DNA of 64,000 bases from CAUSWF01 sp963535465 (GTDB lineage: Bacteria; Bacillota_I; Bacilli_A; RF39; UBA660), in the NCBI GenBank assembly GCA_963535465.1, contig CAUSWF010000005.1, forward strand, positions 7,957-71,956, written 5' to 3'. The first letter of the stretch is position 1, and every line of letters begins with the position of its first letter. Shown here piece after piece: positions 25,874 through 34,838 of this stretch. Under the pieces are notes generated by a model that did not search any database, was not told where the DNA came from, and saw only the letters and a program-made list of their open reading frames with translations. A program made the translations under genes and the position numbers.

Positions 25874-25890
25874 ACTAAGTCTACTTTTTA
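25866..25890. terminator. Bidirectional terminator between ssb and sufB
   Basis: Perfect 10-bp stem AAAAGTAGAC/GTCTACTTTT (25866-25875, 25879-25888) with a 3-base loop and A/T runs on both sides; both convergent stop codons touch it. Confidence 0.9.
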
Positions 25891-27201
25891 TAAATTTGAT
25901 TTAATTAATTGATTTAATTCAACAGCATATTCAACAGGCAGTTCTCTTCTAAATCTTTCTATAAATCCAAGTATTATTAATTCAATTGCTCTTTCTCTTT
26001 CTATTCCTCTACTCATCATATAAAATAAATTATCTTCACTAATCTTCGCAACACTAGCTTCATGTTCAAGAACACTATCTCCGTTGTAGCAATTATTATC
26101 TGGCCAAGTATCACTCTTAGATAAATCATCTAATATTAAAGTATCACACTTAACATCAGAACTGCTATTACTAGCTTTACTATCAATATATACTTTACCT
26201 CTATAAGAAGAATTACCACCATCTCTAGAAATGCTTTTAGATATTATAGTACTCTTAGTATTATGACCTAAATGTATCATTCTAGCACCGCTATCTATCT
26301 CTTGATTAGATGAAGCTAAACCTATACTTATACATACACCAGTACTATTATCTCCTTTTAAAATACAAGCCGGATATTTCATAGTAACCTTACTACCAAG
26401 ATTTCCATCCATCCACTCCATTACTCCATCTTTTTCAACAACTGCTCTCTTAGTAACCAAGTTATATACATTCTTAGCCCAATTTTGAATAGATGAATAT
26501 CTACATTTAGATCTTTCACCTACATATATTTCAACAACTGCTGCATGCAAACTAGACTCACTATAACTAGTCGCAGTACATCCTTCAATATATTCTATTT
26601 CACTATCATGATCTACTACTATTAAAGTTCTCTCAAATTGACCCATATTACGACTATTAATTCTAAAATAACTTTGTAATGGTCTATCTAGCTTAGTATA
26701 TGGAGGTACATATATAAAACTACCACCAGAAAATACTGCTGAATTTAATGCAGCAAACTTATTTTCATCATTTTTAACTATCTTACCAAAATACTTTGAA
26801 AATATCTCTGGACATTTCTTAAATCCTTCTTCTATTGAAGTAAATATAATATTCTTATCACGAATTTCATCAACCATAGAGTGATATATAACTTCGCTCT
26901 CCCATTGAACTCCCATACCTGATAAATGTTTTTCAGACTCTATTACCCCTAACTCATTCAATTTATCAGTTATAGGTCTAAGAACATTACTCCAATCACT
27001 TTGAATTTCATCATCAACTTCATTAGATTTATAATAAACAATCTTATCAAAATTTATATCTATTTTAGGACCGTATTTAGGCATATCTATATTTAAAAAA
27101 TTATTATAACTATCTAATCTAAATTTTAATATATCAGAGCTTTCATTCTTCTTACTTGAAATAGCTTTTATCTTATCTTTATCTATTCCGATAATTTCCA
27201 T
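25888..27201 (-). CDS. sufB: Fe-S cluster assembly scaffold SufB
   Basis: Scaffold subunit of the SufBCD complex on which iron-sulfur clusters are built. The 437 residues show the SufB core: MGVQWESEV, FSGGSFIYVPPYTKLDRPLQSYFRIN in the beta-helix, YIEGCTA (a candidate cluster Cys), CRYSSIQNWAKNVYNL, and the C-terminal DTWPDNNC followed by LEHEASVAKI. Slightly shorter at the N terminus than the typical 465-470 residues. It is the last gene of the operon, coupled to the unknown ORF by a one-base overlap. Confidence 0.96.
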   Translation of the reverse strand: MEIIGIDKDKIKAISSKKNESSDILKFRLDSYNNFLNIDMPKYGPKIDINFDKIVYYKSNEVDDEIQSDWSNVLRPITDKLNELGVIESEKHLSGMGVQWESEVIYHSMVDEIRDKNIIFTSIEEGFKKCPEIFSKYFGKIVKNDENKFAALNSAVFSGGSFIYVPPYTKLDRPLQSYFRINSRNMGQFERTLIVVDHDSEIEYIEGCTATSYSESSLHAAVVEIYVGERSKCRYSSIQNWAKNVYNLVTKRAVVEKDGVMEWMDGNLGSKVTMKYPACILKGDNSTGVCISIGLASSNQEIDSGARMIHLGHNTKSTIISKSISRDGGNSSYRGKVYIDSKASNSSSDVKCDTLILDDLSKSDTWPDNNCYNGDSVLEHEASVAKISEDNLFYMMSRGIERERAIELIILGFIERFRRELPVEYAVELNQLIKSNL

Positions 27202-27656
27202 TACTTAACTCCATGCTTACTATTAACAAATTCTTTTAACTTACGATTATTTTTTCTATCTTCTGCTACTCTTTTTAGATATCCAATAGGATTTTTAAGT
27301 TCAATATCTCTTCTTCTATCTTTAAAAAAGCGAGGATTTTTATCAATATATTCACATGCTTCATTATAATCTTTAAAAGTAACAGGTTTATTAGCTATAA
27401 CCCAAGCAAAAGTATCTTCAGTTGGGTTTTTATAAATAGCTTTCTTTTTAAAACCATACATTTCCCCATCTCTTGTAAAATTTGGCTTATTAGTATCCAT
27501 AAATACAGGTAAATCTTCTTGTATATTAAAGATATTATAAAAATCTCCATCATTTTCTGCTAATATACCATAAGATAATACTTCATCTTGAACTTCAAAA
27601 CCATGCTTTGCATCATAAAATCTATATTCTGCTAAAAATAATTTATTTTCTTCCAT
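27201..27656 (-). CDS. Unknown protein inserted in the suf operon
   Basis: A 151-residue soluble protein between sufU and sufB. I start at ATG 27656, which has GGAGG 6 bases upstream, rather than at the longer frame. The sequence (LAEYRFYDAKHGFEVQDEVLS, FYNIFNIQEDLPVF, GFKKKAIYKNPTEDTFAWVI, then a basic helical end KNPIGYLKRVAEDRKNNRK) has no cysteine and no membrane segment. Start overlaps sufU by 14 bases and stop overlaps sufB by 1, so it is made in step with them. I know no suf member like this; a role as adaptor or regulator of the Suf machine is inference. Confidence 0.8.
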   Translation of the reverse strand: MEENKLFLAEYRFYDAKHGFEVQDEVLSYGILAENDGDFYNIFNIQEDLPVFMDTNKPNFTRDGEMYGFKKKAIYKNPTEDTFAWVIANKPVTFKDYNEACEYIDKNPRFFKDRRRDIELKNPIGYLKRVAEDRKNNRKLKEFVNSKHGVK

Positions 27657-28083
27657 TTTCTTCCTCCAACTTATCAAGCATTGCCTTTATCGCAACACCT
27701 GGTAATAATGCACATTTTTTCCTATTAGGTTGCTTATATATTTCATCAAACACAACTAAATCACCTAACACTTCACTATCATATTCCTCTTCTTGTATCA
27801 TATTATAATAATTTTTAAGTATATTTTCAACTTCTTCAATATTCTTTCCTATAAGAGTATCAATCATAATAGAAGTAGCGCTAGTACTAATAGCACAAGC
27901 TTCTCCATCAAATCTTATATCTTTAACAATATTACCTTCTATCTTCATCATAAAATCTAAATTATCAATACATGACTCACTAGCCTGCTTATTAGTTAAA
28001 TAACTACTATCATCAACTAAACCTCTATTATGAGGATTTTGATAAGCATCAATTATTATTTCTCTTCTTAAATTATTATCCAT
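27643..28083 (-). CDS. sufU: SufU zinc sulfurtransferase
   Basis: Accepts sulfur from SufS in Firmicutes. The 146 residues follow the IscU/SufU fold with the three cysteine ligands: one in EGEACAI-like context (FDGEACAISTSATSIM), one in RKKCALLP, and an earlier one in QASESCIDN in place of the usual N-terminal position. The opening LRREIIIDAYQNPHNRG is the SufU signature. RBS TAGGAGGG. It follows sufS by 7 bases. Confidence 0.92.
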   Translation of the reverse strand: MDNNLRREIIIDAYQNPHNRGLVDDSSYLTNKQASESCIDNLDFMMKIEGNIVKDIRFDGEACAISTSATSIMIDTLIGKNIEEVENILKNYYNMIQEEEYDSEVLGDLVVFDEIYKQPNRKKCALLPGVAIKAMLDKLEEENGRK

Positions 28084-28090
28084 AACCCTC

Positions 28091-29275
28091 CTATATTATA
28101 GTAGATAAAATATCTTCCTTTAATGAAAGTATTCTAATAACTTCATCTACTTCATCAATAGTATTATAAAAATATAAGCTTATTCTAACACTATTCTTAT
28201 AATTAATATCATTATGTAATATCTTACAACAATGATTTCCACTTCTTACACTTATACCTTTTTTATTAAGATATACACTAACTTCTTGTGGAAAAACTCC
28301 ATTAACATTAAAACTAACTATACCCGATTTACTATTCTTATTAATAATATTAATATTATCAATCTTACTCAATCCATCAACTAATCTATTTCTAAGCATA
28401 ACTTCATACTGATGTATCTTATCAATACCAATATTTTCTAAATATCTAACAGCTTCTCCCATACCTATAACTTGAGCTATAGGAGGAGTACCTGCCTCAA
28501 ATTTAGTAGGTGCAGCATATAGTGTATAAGTACCATCTATTGAAAAATCCTGATTACTTCCACCACCTAAAACTATAGGTTCCATTTCTTTTAATAATTC
28601 ATCTTTCCCAACTAATACTCCAACTCCAGTAGGACCACACATCTTATGTGCAGAAAAGCTTAAAAAAGATATATTACACTTTTTAAAATCAACTCTCATA
28701 TGAGGAACGCTTTGAGCTCCATCCACACAAAATATTATATTTTTTTCATCGCATATCTCCCCTATTTTTTCTATATCTCTAACGTCTCCAATAACATTAG
28801 TAACATGAGCAATAGAAATAACACGAGTATTGGGTGTAATACTATTTAAAATACTATCGACACTTAAACTATAATCATCATCAAGTAAAGCAAACTTAAT
28901 ATTTATACCCTTATCTCTTTTTAATCTATACCAAGGTAATATATTAGAAGCATGCTCAGAAGTAGTAAGTATAACTTCATCACCACTATTTAAATGATTA
29001 TACATATAACCACTAACTATCTGATTAATTGAAAAAGTTGTACCACTAGTAAATACTACATTACTACTACTACAATTAACAAATCTAGCAACATCATCTC
29101 TAACTGAATCATATAACTTATTAGTAATAGTCGCACTATCATAATCACCTCTATGTATATTAGAAGTATGTTCTAAATAATATTTATTTATAGAATCAAC
29201 TACACATCTAGGCTTTAAAGTAGTCGCTGCATTATCAAAATATATACTATTAATATTAAAATCTTCTCTATTCAT
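28091..29275 (-). CDS. sufS: Cysteine desulfurase SufS
   Basis: PLP enzyme that takes sulfur from cysteine for cluster assembly. The 394 residues carry the PLP lysine in SFSAHKMCGPTGVGVL and the catalytic cysteine region RSGNHCCKILH near the C terminus; the family more often has RSGHHCAQP, so this site is slightly divergent with two adjacent cysteines. YFDNAATTLKP marks the N terminus. RBS GGAGGTG overlaps the end of sufD. Normal length. Confidence 0.95.
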   Translation of the reverse strand: MNREDFNINSIYFDNAATTLKPRCVVDSINKYYLEHTSNIHRGDYDSATITNKLYDSVRDDVARFVNCSSSNVVFTSGTTFSINQIVSGYMYNHLNSGDEVILTTSEHASNILPWYRLKRDKGINIKFALLDDDYSLSVDSILNSITPNTRVISIAHVTNVIGDVRDIEKIGEICDEKNIIFCVDGAQSVPHMRVDFKKCNISFLSFSAHKMCGPTGVGVLVGKDELLKEMEPIVLGGGSNQDFSIDGTYTLYAAPTKFEAGTPPIAQVIGMGEAVRYLENIGIDKIHQYEVMLRNRLVDGLSKIDNINIINKNSKSGIVSFNVNGVFPQEVSVYLNKKGISVRSGNHCCKILHNDINYKNSVRISLYFYNTIDEVDEVIRILSLKEDILSTII

Positions 29276-29277
29276 AT

Positions 29278-29856
29278 CTACACCTCCATTCTATCTATTT
29301 CCCTAATAAAATCATCAATACCTTCTATATCATTATTAACTAAAAATCCCTTTAATAATAGTTTATAAGCACTATTCTTACTAATACCTCTACTCATAAG
29401 ATAAAACAAATCACTATCATTAAATTTACCAATATATGCAGCATGCTCCGCAACAACATCATAATTATCTATAAGTAAATTAGGCCAAATAGTACTATTA
29501 CCGTCACCCAAATTTATAATCTTAGAGTCTTGTATACATTTACATTTATAACTATCCTTTAAAACTATACTATCAACTTTATATTTTAATTTATTACTAA
29601 AAACATTAACTCCATGATTAAATACATTACTATAAGTATTAGAAACCATATGTTTAATATTTAAATTAAAACTATTATCATCATAATTAATATTATTATA
29701 ATAATAATTTAAAGTAACACCTTCTTTTACTATATTAATCAAAATATTACTACTACTATTTATAGAAAAATGATATATATTAGTATCCTTATCTATGTTA
29801 TATTCCATATCTTTTTTATCAAAAATTAAAATATTATTCATATTTATCATACCCAT
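29278..29856 (-). CDS. sufD: Very short SufD-like protein
   Basis: At 192 residues this is less than half of normal SufD (about 430). It keeps the C-terminal part of the SufBD family: IWPNLLIDNYDVVAEHAAYIG, a histidine equivalent to the SufD cluster ligand, and FYLMSRGISKNSAYKLLLKGFL. Before this there is only about 100 residues of beta-rich sequence. The reading frame is intact, has no frameshift remnant upstream (sufC ends there, overlapping 23 bases) and keeps the operon order, so it looks like a reduced but functional subunit rather than a pseudogene. The start is uncertain: Met at 1, 3 or 6. Confidence 0.82.
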   Translation of the reverse strand: MGMINMNNILIFDKKDMEYNIDKDTNIYHFSINSSSNILINIVKEGVTLNYYYNNINYDDNSFNLNIKHMVSNTYSNVFNHGVNVFSNKLKYKVDSIVLKDSYKCKCIQDSKIINLGDGNSTIWPNLLIDNYDVVAEHAAYIGKFNDSDLFYLMSRGISKNSAYKLLLKGFLVNNDIEGIDDFIREIDRMEV

Positions 29857-30571
29857 CTTTTTCTACTTCTAACGCAAGTAACTTATCTCCAGTTTTCTTA
29901 ATAGAACCATTATTCATAATATGAACAAAATGAGGAACTATCATTTCTAGTATTCTAGGATAATGAGTAATAATTAATATAGAAGTATCAGGATGATCCT
30001 TCTTATATGAATTTATTTCCCTACATACAATCTTTAAACTATCTACATCAAGTCCAGAATCAAGCTCATCTAAAATAATAAATTTAGGTTTTAAGAACTT
30101 AAGTTGTAATATTTCATTTTTCTTCTTCTCTCCACCACTAAATCCTTTGTTAAGACTTCTATGTACCATATCTTTATTTAGATGTAACTGTTCCATATTA
30201 GATTCTAATTCTTTTACAAAGCTAAATATAGAGCTTTTTTCTCCACTTACTTCATTAACCGCAGTACGAATAAACTCACTTGTACTAACTCCATCTATTA
30301 TAGCGGGATCTTGCATTGATAAAAATATTCCGCATCTAGCTCTCTCACACGTATCTAAATCATTAAGTAATTTATCATTAAAATAAATTTCTCCATCAAC
30401 TATCTCATATTGATAATGTCCCATTATAACTTTTGATAAAGTACTCTTACCTGTACCATTAGGACCCATTATGGCATGAATTTCTCCATCACCAATTTCT
30501 AAATTTAATTTATCTATTATACAAGTACCAGTAGAAACTACTTTAGCACTTAAATTATTAATTTTAAGCAT
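29834..30571 (-). CDS. sufC: Fe-S assembly ATPase SufC
   Basis: ABC-type ATPase that drives conformational change in SufBCD. The 245 residues contain Walker A GPNGTGKST, signature FSGGEKKKNE, Walker B IILDELDSGLD and the switch His in ITHYPRI. Start at ATG 30571 (MLKINNL): the GGAGG is 6 bases upstream of it and inside any longer frame. First gene of the operon sufC-D-S-U-x-B with an extended -10 TGGTATAAT at 30600-30592. Confidence 0.96.
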   Translation of the reverse strand: MLKINNLSAKVVSTGTCIIDKLNLEIGDGEIHAIMGPNGTGKSTLSKVIMGHYQYEIVDGEIYFNDKLLNDLDTCERARCGIFLSMQDPAIIDGVSTSEFIRTAVNEVSGEKSSIFSFVKELESNMEQLHLNKDMVHRSLNKGFSGGEKKKNEILQLKFLKPKFIILDELDSGLDVDSLKIVCREINSYKKDHPDTSILIITHYPRILEMIVPHFVHIMNNGSIKKTGDKLLALEVEKDGYDKYE

Positions 30572-30591
30572 ATAAACCTCCATGCAAGAAT

Positions 30592-30600
30592 ATTATACCA
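30592..30600 (-). promoter_or_regulatory. Extended -10 promoter of the suf operon
   Basis: TGGTATAAT on the minus strand, 21 bases upstream of the sufC ATG. It lies directly after the terminator of the preceding gene. Confidence 0.65.
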
Positions 30601-30611
30601 CATGTATATAC

Positions 30612-30640
30612 AAAGAAAAATAACGCCTAAGCGTTATTTT
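30612..30640 (-). terminator. Intrinsic terminator before the suf operon
   Basis: Minus strand 10-bp stem AAAATAACGC/GCGTTATTTT (30640-30631 with 30626-30617), loop TTAG, T run. The stop codon of the 379-residue gene is in the loop. Confidence 0.88.
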
Positions 30641-31766
30641 GATTATTTAAAAAATCTTGTGCAGAATCTAGTACACTCTTAAACTCTACATTAGCTTCTT
30701 CCATCTTTTGAATTTTCTCATTCTTCTCTAGTAATTCTTCTTTTAATCTCTTATTTTCTTCTTGAAGACTCTTTGCTAAATCAGTTAACTTCTTAACAAG
30801 TTCAGTCGCATCTCCAAGTACATTATTACTGTTTGTATCATAAACATTATTATCATTAACTTCTTCTTCTACATTAGAATTTATAGAAGTATCAACATTA
30901 TCATCTTGTATATTAAAATCACTATGAGATGTATCTAAATCAGTATTAATATCCATAGGAGTATCAGTTATATCACTAGTATTATTAGCTTCATCAGTAT
31001 CATTACTATCAAAATTAATCTTATCTTGATTAGTATTTGGATATTGATTATCTTCTTGAACTTCTTGATTATCATCATTTACTTCAGGGATTGAAACACT
31101 AGGCTCTATCGCATCAGGTATATGATAATCATCATTTGAAATGTTTACTGAAGGATTCTCAAAAGGATTTTCTTCTTGATATTTATTTTCTTCAGCAATA
31201 TTTTCTTTCTTAACTTCATCTGATGCTAATGGAAGCTTTAAAATACCAGAATTTGGTATATTCTTACTTAAATATATTCCATCATTTTCTACTAATCCAA
31301 TATAACTATAATATTCATTATTTAATAAATTATTACCGTTAGAATCATATATTGTAGCTTCACCAGTATGGTCATGAAATAAGAAATTCATATTATTAGA
31401 TAAAGTATTCATTTGCTCTTTAATATATGCAGCATCCGCTACTACATTACTACCGTTAGTAGATGCATCAACTACATTACTACTAACTGGTTTACTAATT
31501 TCAACAAGTAACATATCATCGTTTATTAACTTAATATTCTTATTAATTAATGGAATTAATTCTTTACCTTCACTATCTATTAATCCAACATGTGACTTAA
31601 TAACTTCTGGATCAATTGCCTCAATTAATTCGCTAGAAGCAATAATATTCTTATTAGCTAATTCCGATAAAAAATAATAATTAACTCCACTTTCATTAGT
31701 ACCATATGTGCATAACAAATCTGTTCGATCCTTATATTTCACAAGACCTTTTTGTACTGTCATCAT
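30627..31766 (-). CDS. Unknown protein: WG-like repeats, acidic linker, coiled coil
   Basis: Of 379 residues, the first 190 hold short beta units of WG-repeat style (SHVGLIDSEGKELIPLINK, SYIGLVENDGIYLSKN). Residues about 195-310 are an Asp/Asn/Gln-rich low-complexity linker, and residues about 315-370 a coiled coil (LVKKLTDLAKSLQEENKRLKEELLEKNEKI in register, seen as heptads). No signal peptide or membrane helix. RBS AAGGTGA. Monocistronic, divergent from the next unknown gene. Domain build suggests a scaffold or surface-sensing role, but I assign none. Confidence 0.72.
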   Translation of the reverse strand: MMTVQKGLVKYKDRTDLLCTYGTNESGVNYYFLSELANKNIIASSELIEAIDPEVIKSHVGLIDSEGKELIPLINKNIKLINDDMLLVEISKPVSSNVVDASTNGSNVVADAAYIKEQMNTLSNNMNFLFHDHTGEATIYDSNGNNLLNNEYYSYIGLVENDGIYLSKNIPNSGILKLPLASDEVKKENIAEENKYQEENPFENPSVNISNDDYHIPDAIEPSVSIPEVNDDNQEVQEDNQYPNTNQDKINFDSNDTDEANNTSDITDTPMDINTDLDTSHSDFNIQDDNVDTSINSNVEEEVNDNNVYDTNSNNVLGDATELVKKLTDLAKSLQEENKRLKEELLEKNEKIQKMEEANVEFKSVLDSAQDFLNNQNNA

Positions 31767-31909
31767 ACTATCACCTTATACCCTATCTTATTCTATTCTT
31801 TAATATAATAAATCATAACATAAATAATTTTCTAAATCAATCATTTAATCTAATAATATAATTGTATTATTAATATTTTTATGATAATGTTTTTAAAGAA
31901 GGTGATCGT

Positions 31910-32626
31910 ATGAATAAACTAAGAATACAAATGTTTTCCCTATATATAATAGTAATATTTTTAATAATATCAATATTACTACTAGAATATTCTAATCCAC
32001 TAACAATAAAAAGAATAGATAATAAATTAACTGATTTTTATAATAGACACTATAACTTAAAAGATACTAAATTAAATAAAACAATCTATATAAAAAATAA
32101 AAGACTATTAAAAAAAGGTACCTATATAAAAAGAATAACTAATATATATAATAAAGACCTGTATTTTGAAATAAAATATAAGAAACATTATATAACATCT
32201 AACTATAATTATTCATATAAAAAAGGAAAAATATTCTTATCAAATTATTTAGATAAAATAAGTAAAACAACTAAAAATAAATTAACTCTATCAAAAACAT
32301 TAGATGAATTAACTAGGTATAAAGCAGATTTATTAAAAGGAAATAATATTAAATCTATTCCTTTCTACGATATGGAAATACTTATTAAAGATGTGGACTA
32401 TAACCCAATATCAATAAAAAAGGAAATTATAAAAAAAATAGATACATCATATAATCCAAATAAATATATAATAAAAATTAAAAAAGCATCTATTGACCTA
32501 ACAATATATAATATATCTTATGATACTATAAAAAATGATAATTTTATAAATATCTTATATGATATAATGGAAAAGAAAGAAAGTAATTTATTAAAAGAAA
32601 ATAATATTACTTATAAATATAGTTAG
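31910..32626 (+). CDS. Unknown membrane-anchored basic protein
   Basis: The 238 residues start with a transmembrane anchor (about 8-27, FSLYIIVIFLIISILLLEYS), followed by a Lys/Ile/Asn-rich exported region with no motif that I recognise (DNKLTDFYNRHYNLKDTKL and similar). RBS AAGGTGAT 5 bases before ATG. It ends 8 bases before hit and probably shares its transcript with hit and prsA, which places it in an export-linked context. Confidence 0.68.
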   Translation: MNKLRIQMFSLYIIVIFLIISILLLEYSNPLTIKRIDNKLTDFYNRHYNLKDTKLNKTIYIKNKRLLKKGTYIKRITNIYNKDLYFEIKYKKHYITSNYNYSYKKGKIFLSNYLDKISKTTKNKLTLSKTLDELTRYKADLLKGNNIKSIPFYDMEILIKDVDYNPISIKKEIIKKIDTSYNPNKYIIKIKKASIDLTIYNISYDTIKNDNFINILYDIMEKKESNLLKENNITYKYS

Positions 32627-32634
32627 GAGGCAAC

Positions 32635-33003
32635 ATGAAAAACTGTATATTTTGTAAAATAATAAATAATGATATTCCTTCATACAAAGTTTATGAAGAC
32701 GATTTAGTATTGTCGTTTATGACAATTGATCCAGTATCTAATGGTCACATATTGTTAATACCAAAAACTCATCATGAAAACGTATTGGATATGCCTGATG
32801 ACTTAATAGTTCATATGCATAACGTCATCAAAAACAAATTATATAATATGCTAAAAGAAAAACTACATTGTGATGGAATAACACTATCTCAAAATAATGA
32901 ATACGGACAAGAAATAAAACATTATCATATTCATTTAATACCAAAATATAAAGAAAAACAAAATCTTCTAAAAGTAGAAGAAGTATGGAACAAATTAAAA
33001 TAA
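32635..33003 (+). CDS. hit: HIT-family nucleotide hydrolase
   Basis: A 122-residue histidine-triad protein: zinc-type start CIFCKIINNDIPS, YEDDLVLSF, and the triad HYHIHLIP (HxHxHxx). Members hydrolyse nucleotide phosphoramidates and related adenylates. RBS AGGAGG. It lies 9 bases before prsA; hit and prsA are also near each other in Bacillus. Confidence 0.94.
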   Translation: MKNCIFCKIINNDIPSYKVYEDDLVLSFMTIDPVSNGHILLIPKTHHENVLDMPDDLIVHMHNVIKNKLYNMLKEKLHCDGITLSQNNEYGQEIKHYHIHLIPKYKEKQNLLKVEEVWNKLK

Positions 33004-33012
33004 GGAGAATTT

Positions 33013-33990
33013 ATGAAAAAGAAAACATTGTTATTACTAACATTAATTGGAACTATATCACTAACAACCGCTTGTTCTAAAGCAACACTAAAAGAATCAA
33101 CTACTGCAGTAAATGCTAAAGAATGGAATATTTCATCAAATGACTACTTTGACGAAATAAAAGAAAAAAATATTTCAAGATTAGTTGATTTAATAGATGA
33201 AAAAATATTAGAAAAAAAATACAAGAAAAATGAAAAAGAAAATAAGTACGTTGAGAAAAAAATTACTCAAATAAAATCAGCTTATAACGCAGAAGTTCTA
33301 CCACAAATATTAAGAACATATTATGGAGTAGAATCCATTGAAGAATTAGAGAAATATATTAGATTAGAATTCAAAAGAGATGAAGCAATAAATGATTATA
33401 TTGAAAGTCATATCACAAATAGTGAAATAGAAGACTACTATAATAAAAATATAACTGGAGATGTAAGAATAAGTCAAATCTATATCAAATCAAATATAAA
33501 AAATAGTGATAATGAATTAGAAAAGAAGAAAAAAGAAGAAGAAGCGCTAAAAAAAGCTAATGAAGTTATTAAAAAATTAGAAGATAAAAAATCATGGAAA
33601 GACCTTGTTAAAGAATATTCAGATGACGAAGCTACTAAATTAAATGATGGAGACTTAGGATTCTTAAAAGCAACTAATATCAATGAAAAAATGAATAATG
33701 CTATTAAAGATTTAAAGAAAGGTGAATATACAAAAGAACCACTTAAAACTGAACATGGTTATCATATATTATTAAAAACTGATGTAAAAGATAAACCTTC
33801 TCTTAAATCTATCAAAAATGATATTAAAGAAAAACTAAAAACACAAAAACTAGGAAGTAGTAAAACTATATCAGTTGATACACTAGATTTAATAAGAAAA
33901 GAAGCTAAAGTAGAATTTAAAGACGATAAATTAAAGGAAGCTTATAACAAATATCTTAATACAATTAGAAATAGTCTAAACAAAAAGTAG
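33013..33990 (+). CDS. prsA: PrsA-type extracytoplasmic foldase (peptidyl-prolyl isomerase)
   Basis: Lipoprotein that helps exported proteins fold. The 325 residues start with a lipoprotein signal (MKKKTLLLLTLIGTISLTTAC, lipidated Cys21), then a charged N domain, a parvulin-type PPIase domain of about 90 residues (VRISQIYIKS to HGYHILLKTD) and a helical C-terminal region. High Lys/Glu content suits an extended chaperone. Last gene before a bidirectional terminator. PBP folding is the classic client role in Bacillus. Confidence 0.94.
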   Translation: MKKKTLLLLTLIGTISLTTACSKATLKESTTAVNAKEWNISSNDYFDEIKEKNISRLVDLIDEKILEKKYKKNEKENKYVEKKITQIKSAYNAEVLPQILRTYYGVESIEELEKYIRLEFKRDEAINDYIESHITNSEIEDYYNKNITGDVRISQIYIKSNIKNSDNELEKKKKEEEALKKANEVIKKLEDKKSWKDLVKEYSDDEATKLNDGDLGFLKATNINEKMNNAIKDLKKGEYTKEPLKTEHGYHILLKTDVKDKPSLKSIKNDIKEKLKTQKLGSSKTISVDTLDLIRKEAKVEFKDDKLKEAYNKYLNTIRNSLNKK

Positions 33991-34010
33991 AATTAAATTC
34001 TACTTTTTTA
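33982..34010. terminator. Bidirectional terminator between prsA and recX
   Basis: 12-bp stem AAAAAGTAGAAT/ATTCTACTTTTT (33982-33993, 33997-34008), 3-base loop, T run on either strand; serves the convergent genes prsA and recX. Confidence 0.9.
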
Positions 34011-34737
34011 GTCCCCTCTGATATAATTTCCTATTTATTACTAATTCTAATTCATATCCACTATATTTCTTAGAATACTTTTTTCTAAGCTTTTCTTCTT
34101 CTTTTTCTAATATCTTTAAATCAGTATCAAACGAATAATTAGATAAACAACTATTTATAATATCAGAGTCATATCCAAGTCTTAAAAGATAATTATAAAT
34201 ATTATTTTTAAGAACAACTCCTCCTTTATTTCTATTAGACTTAATTGATCTATCAATTAATTTATTTATTTTAGCAATCATATCTTCTTTATTAAATAAA
34301 CTAATGTTAGAATAAAATAATTCTGAAGAAATTCCTCTTTTTTCAAGTTCCATTCTAATCTTACCAGGACCATTATTAGTAGTAATTAAACTATTATTAA
34401 TAAAACTCTTAGTAAAAAGATTATCATTTATATAACCTTGACTATCTAATTTCAAAATAACTTTATCAACAATACTATTATCATAACTTTTATTAATTAA
34501 ATATTTATTTATTTCATACCTACTCTTTATCCTACTTCTAATAGAATTAATCGCATCATAGTAACATTGATAAAAAGAATTATCACTAATTATTGAATCT
34601 ATTAAAGATATATCTATCTCTTTTTTAATAAGTAAACCATATTTTAATATAACATCTTCATATAATATTAAATCACTATCATCAGTAGTAACTTTATATC
34701 TATTATTAGACATTTTTTTATACTTAATTATTTTCAT
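34000..34737 (-). CDS. recX: RecX, regulator of RecA
   Basis: RecX binds RecA filaments and limits or modulates strand exchange. The 245 residues consist of three-helix repeats: SRIKSRYEINKYLINKSYDNSIVDKVI, QGYINDNLFTKSFI and GPGKIRMELEKRGIS, typical of RecX. The length is within the Firmicute range (about 265). RBS GGTGAT. It is not linked to recA here (recA is 17 kb away). Monocistronic. Confidence 0.88.
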   Translation of the reverse strand: MKIIKYKKMSNNRYKVTTDDSDLILYEDVILKYGLLIKKEIDISLIDSIISDNSFYQCYYDAINSIRSRIKSRYEINKYLINKSYDNSIVDKVILKLDSQGYINDNLFTKSFINNSLITTNNGPGKIRMELEKRGISSELFYSNISLFNKEDMIAKINKLIDRSIKSNRNKGGVVLKNNIYNYLLRLGYDSDIINSCLSNYSFDTDLKILEKEEEKLRKKYSKKYSGYELELVINRKLYQRGLKK

Positions 34738-34799
34738 AATATCACCAACTAAATTATAACAAATAATATTTTAATTTAAAAATAACTAATTTTATTAAT

Positions 34800-34838
34800 T
34801 AAAGAAAATAAGTAAAACAATTTCTTATTTTACTTATT
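34800..34838 (-). terminator. Intrinsic terminator of rpoZ
   Basis: Minus strand 11-bp stem AATAAGTAAAA/TTTTACTTATT (34838-34828 with 34817-34807), then TTCTTT. It contains the rpoZ stop. Confidence 0.8.

Noticed and set aside
29278..29856. sufD as a pseudogene
   Set aside because: No frameshift or stop remnants; overlaps with sufC and spacing to sufS are normal for an active operon and the C-terminal motifs are kept.
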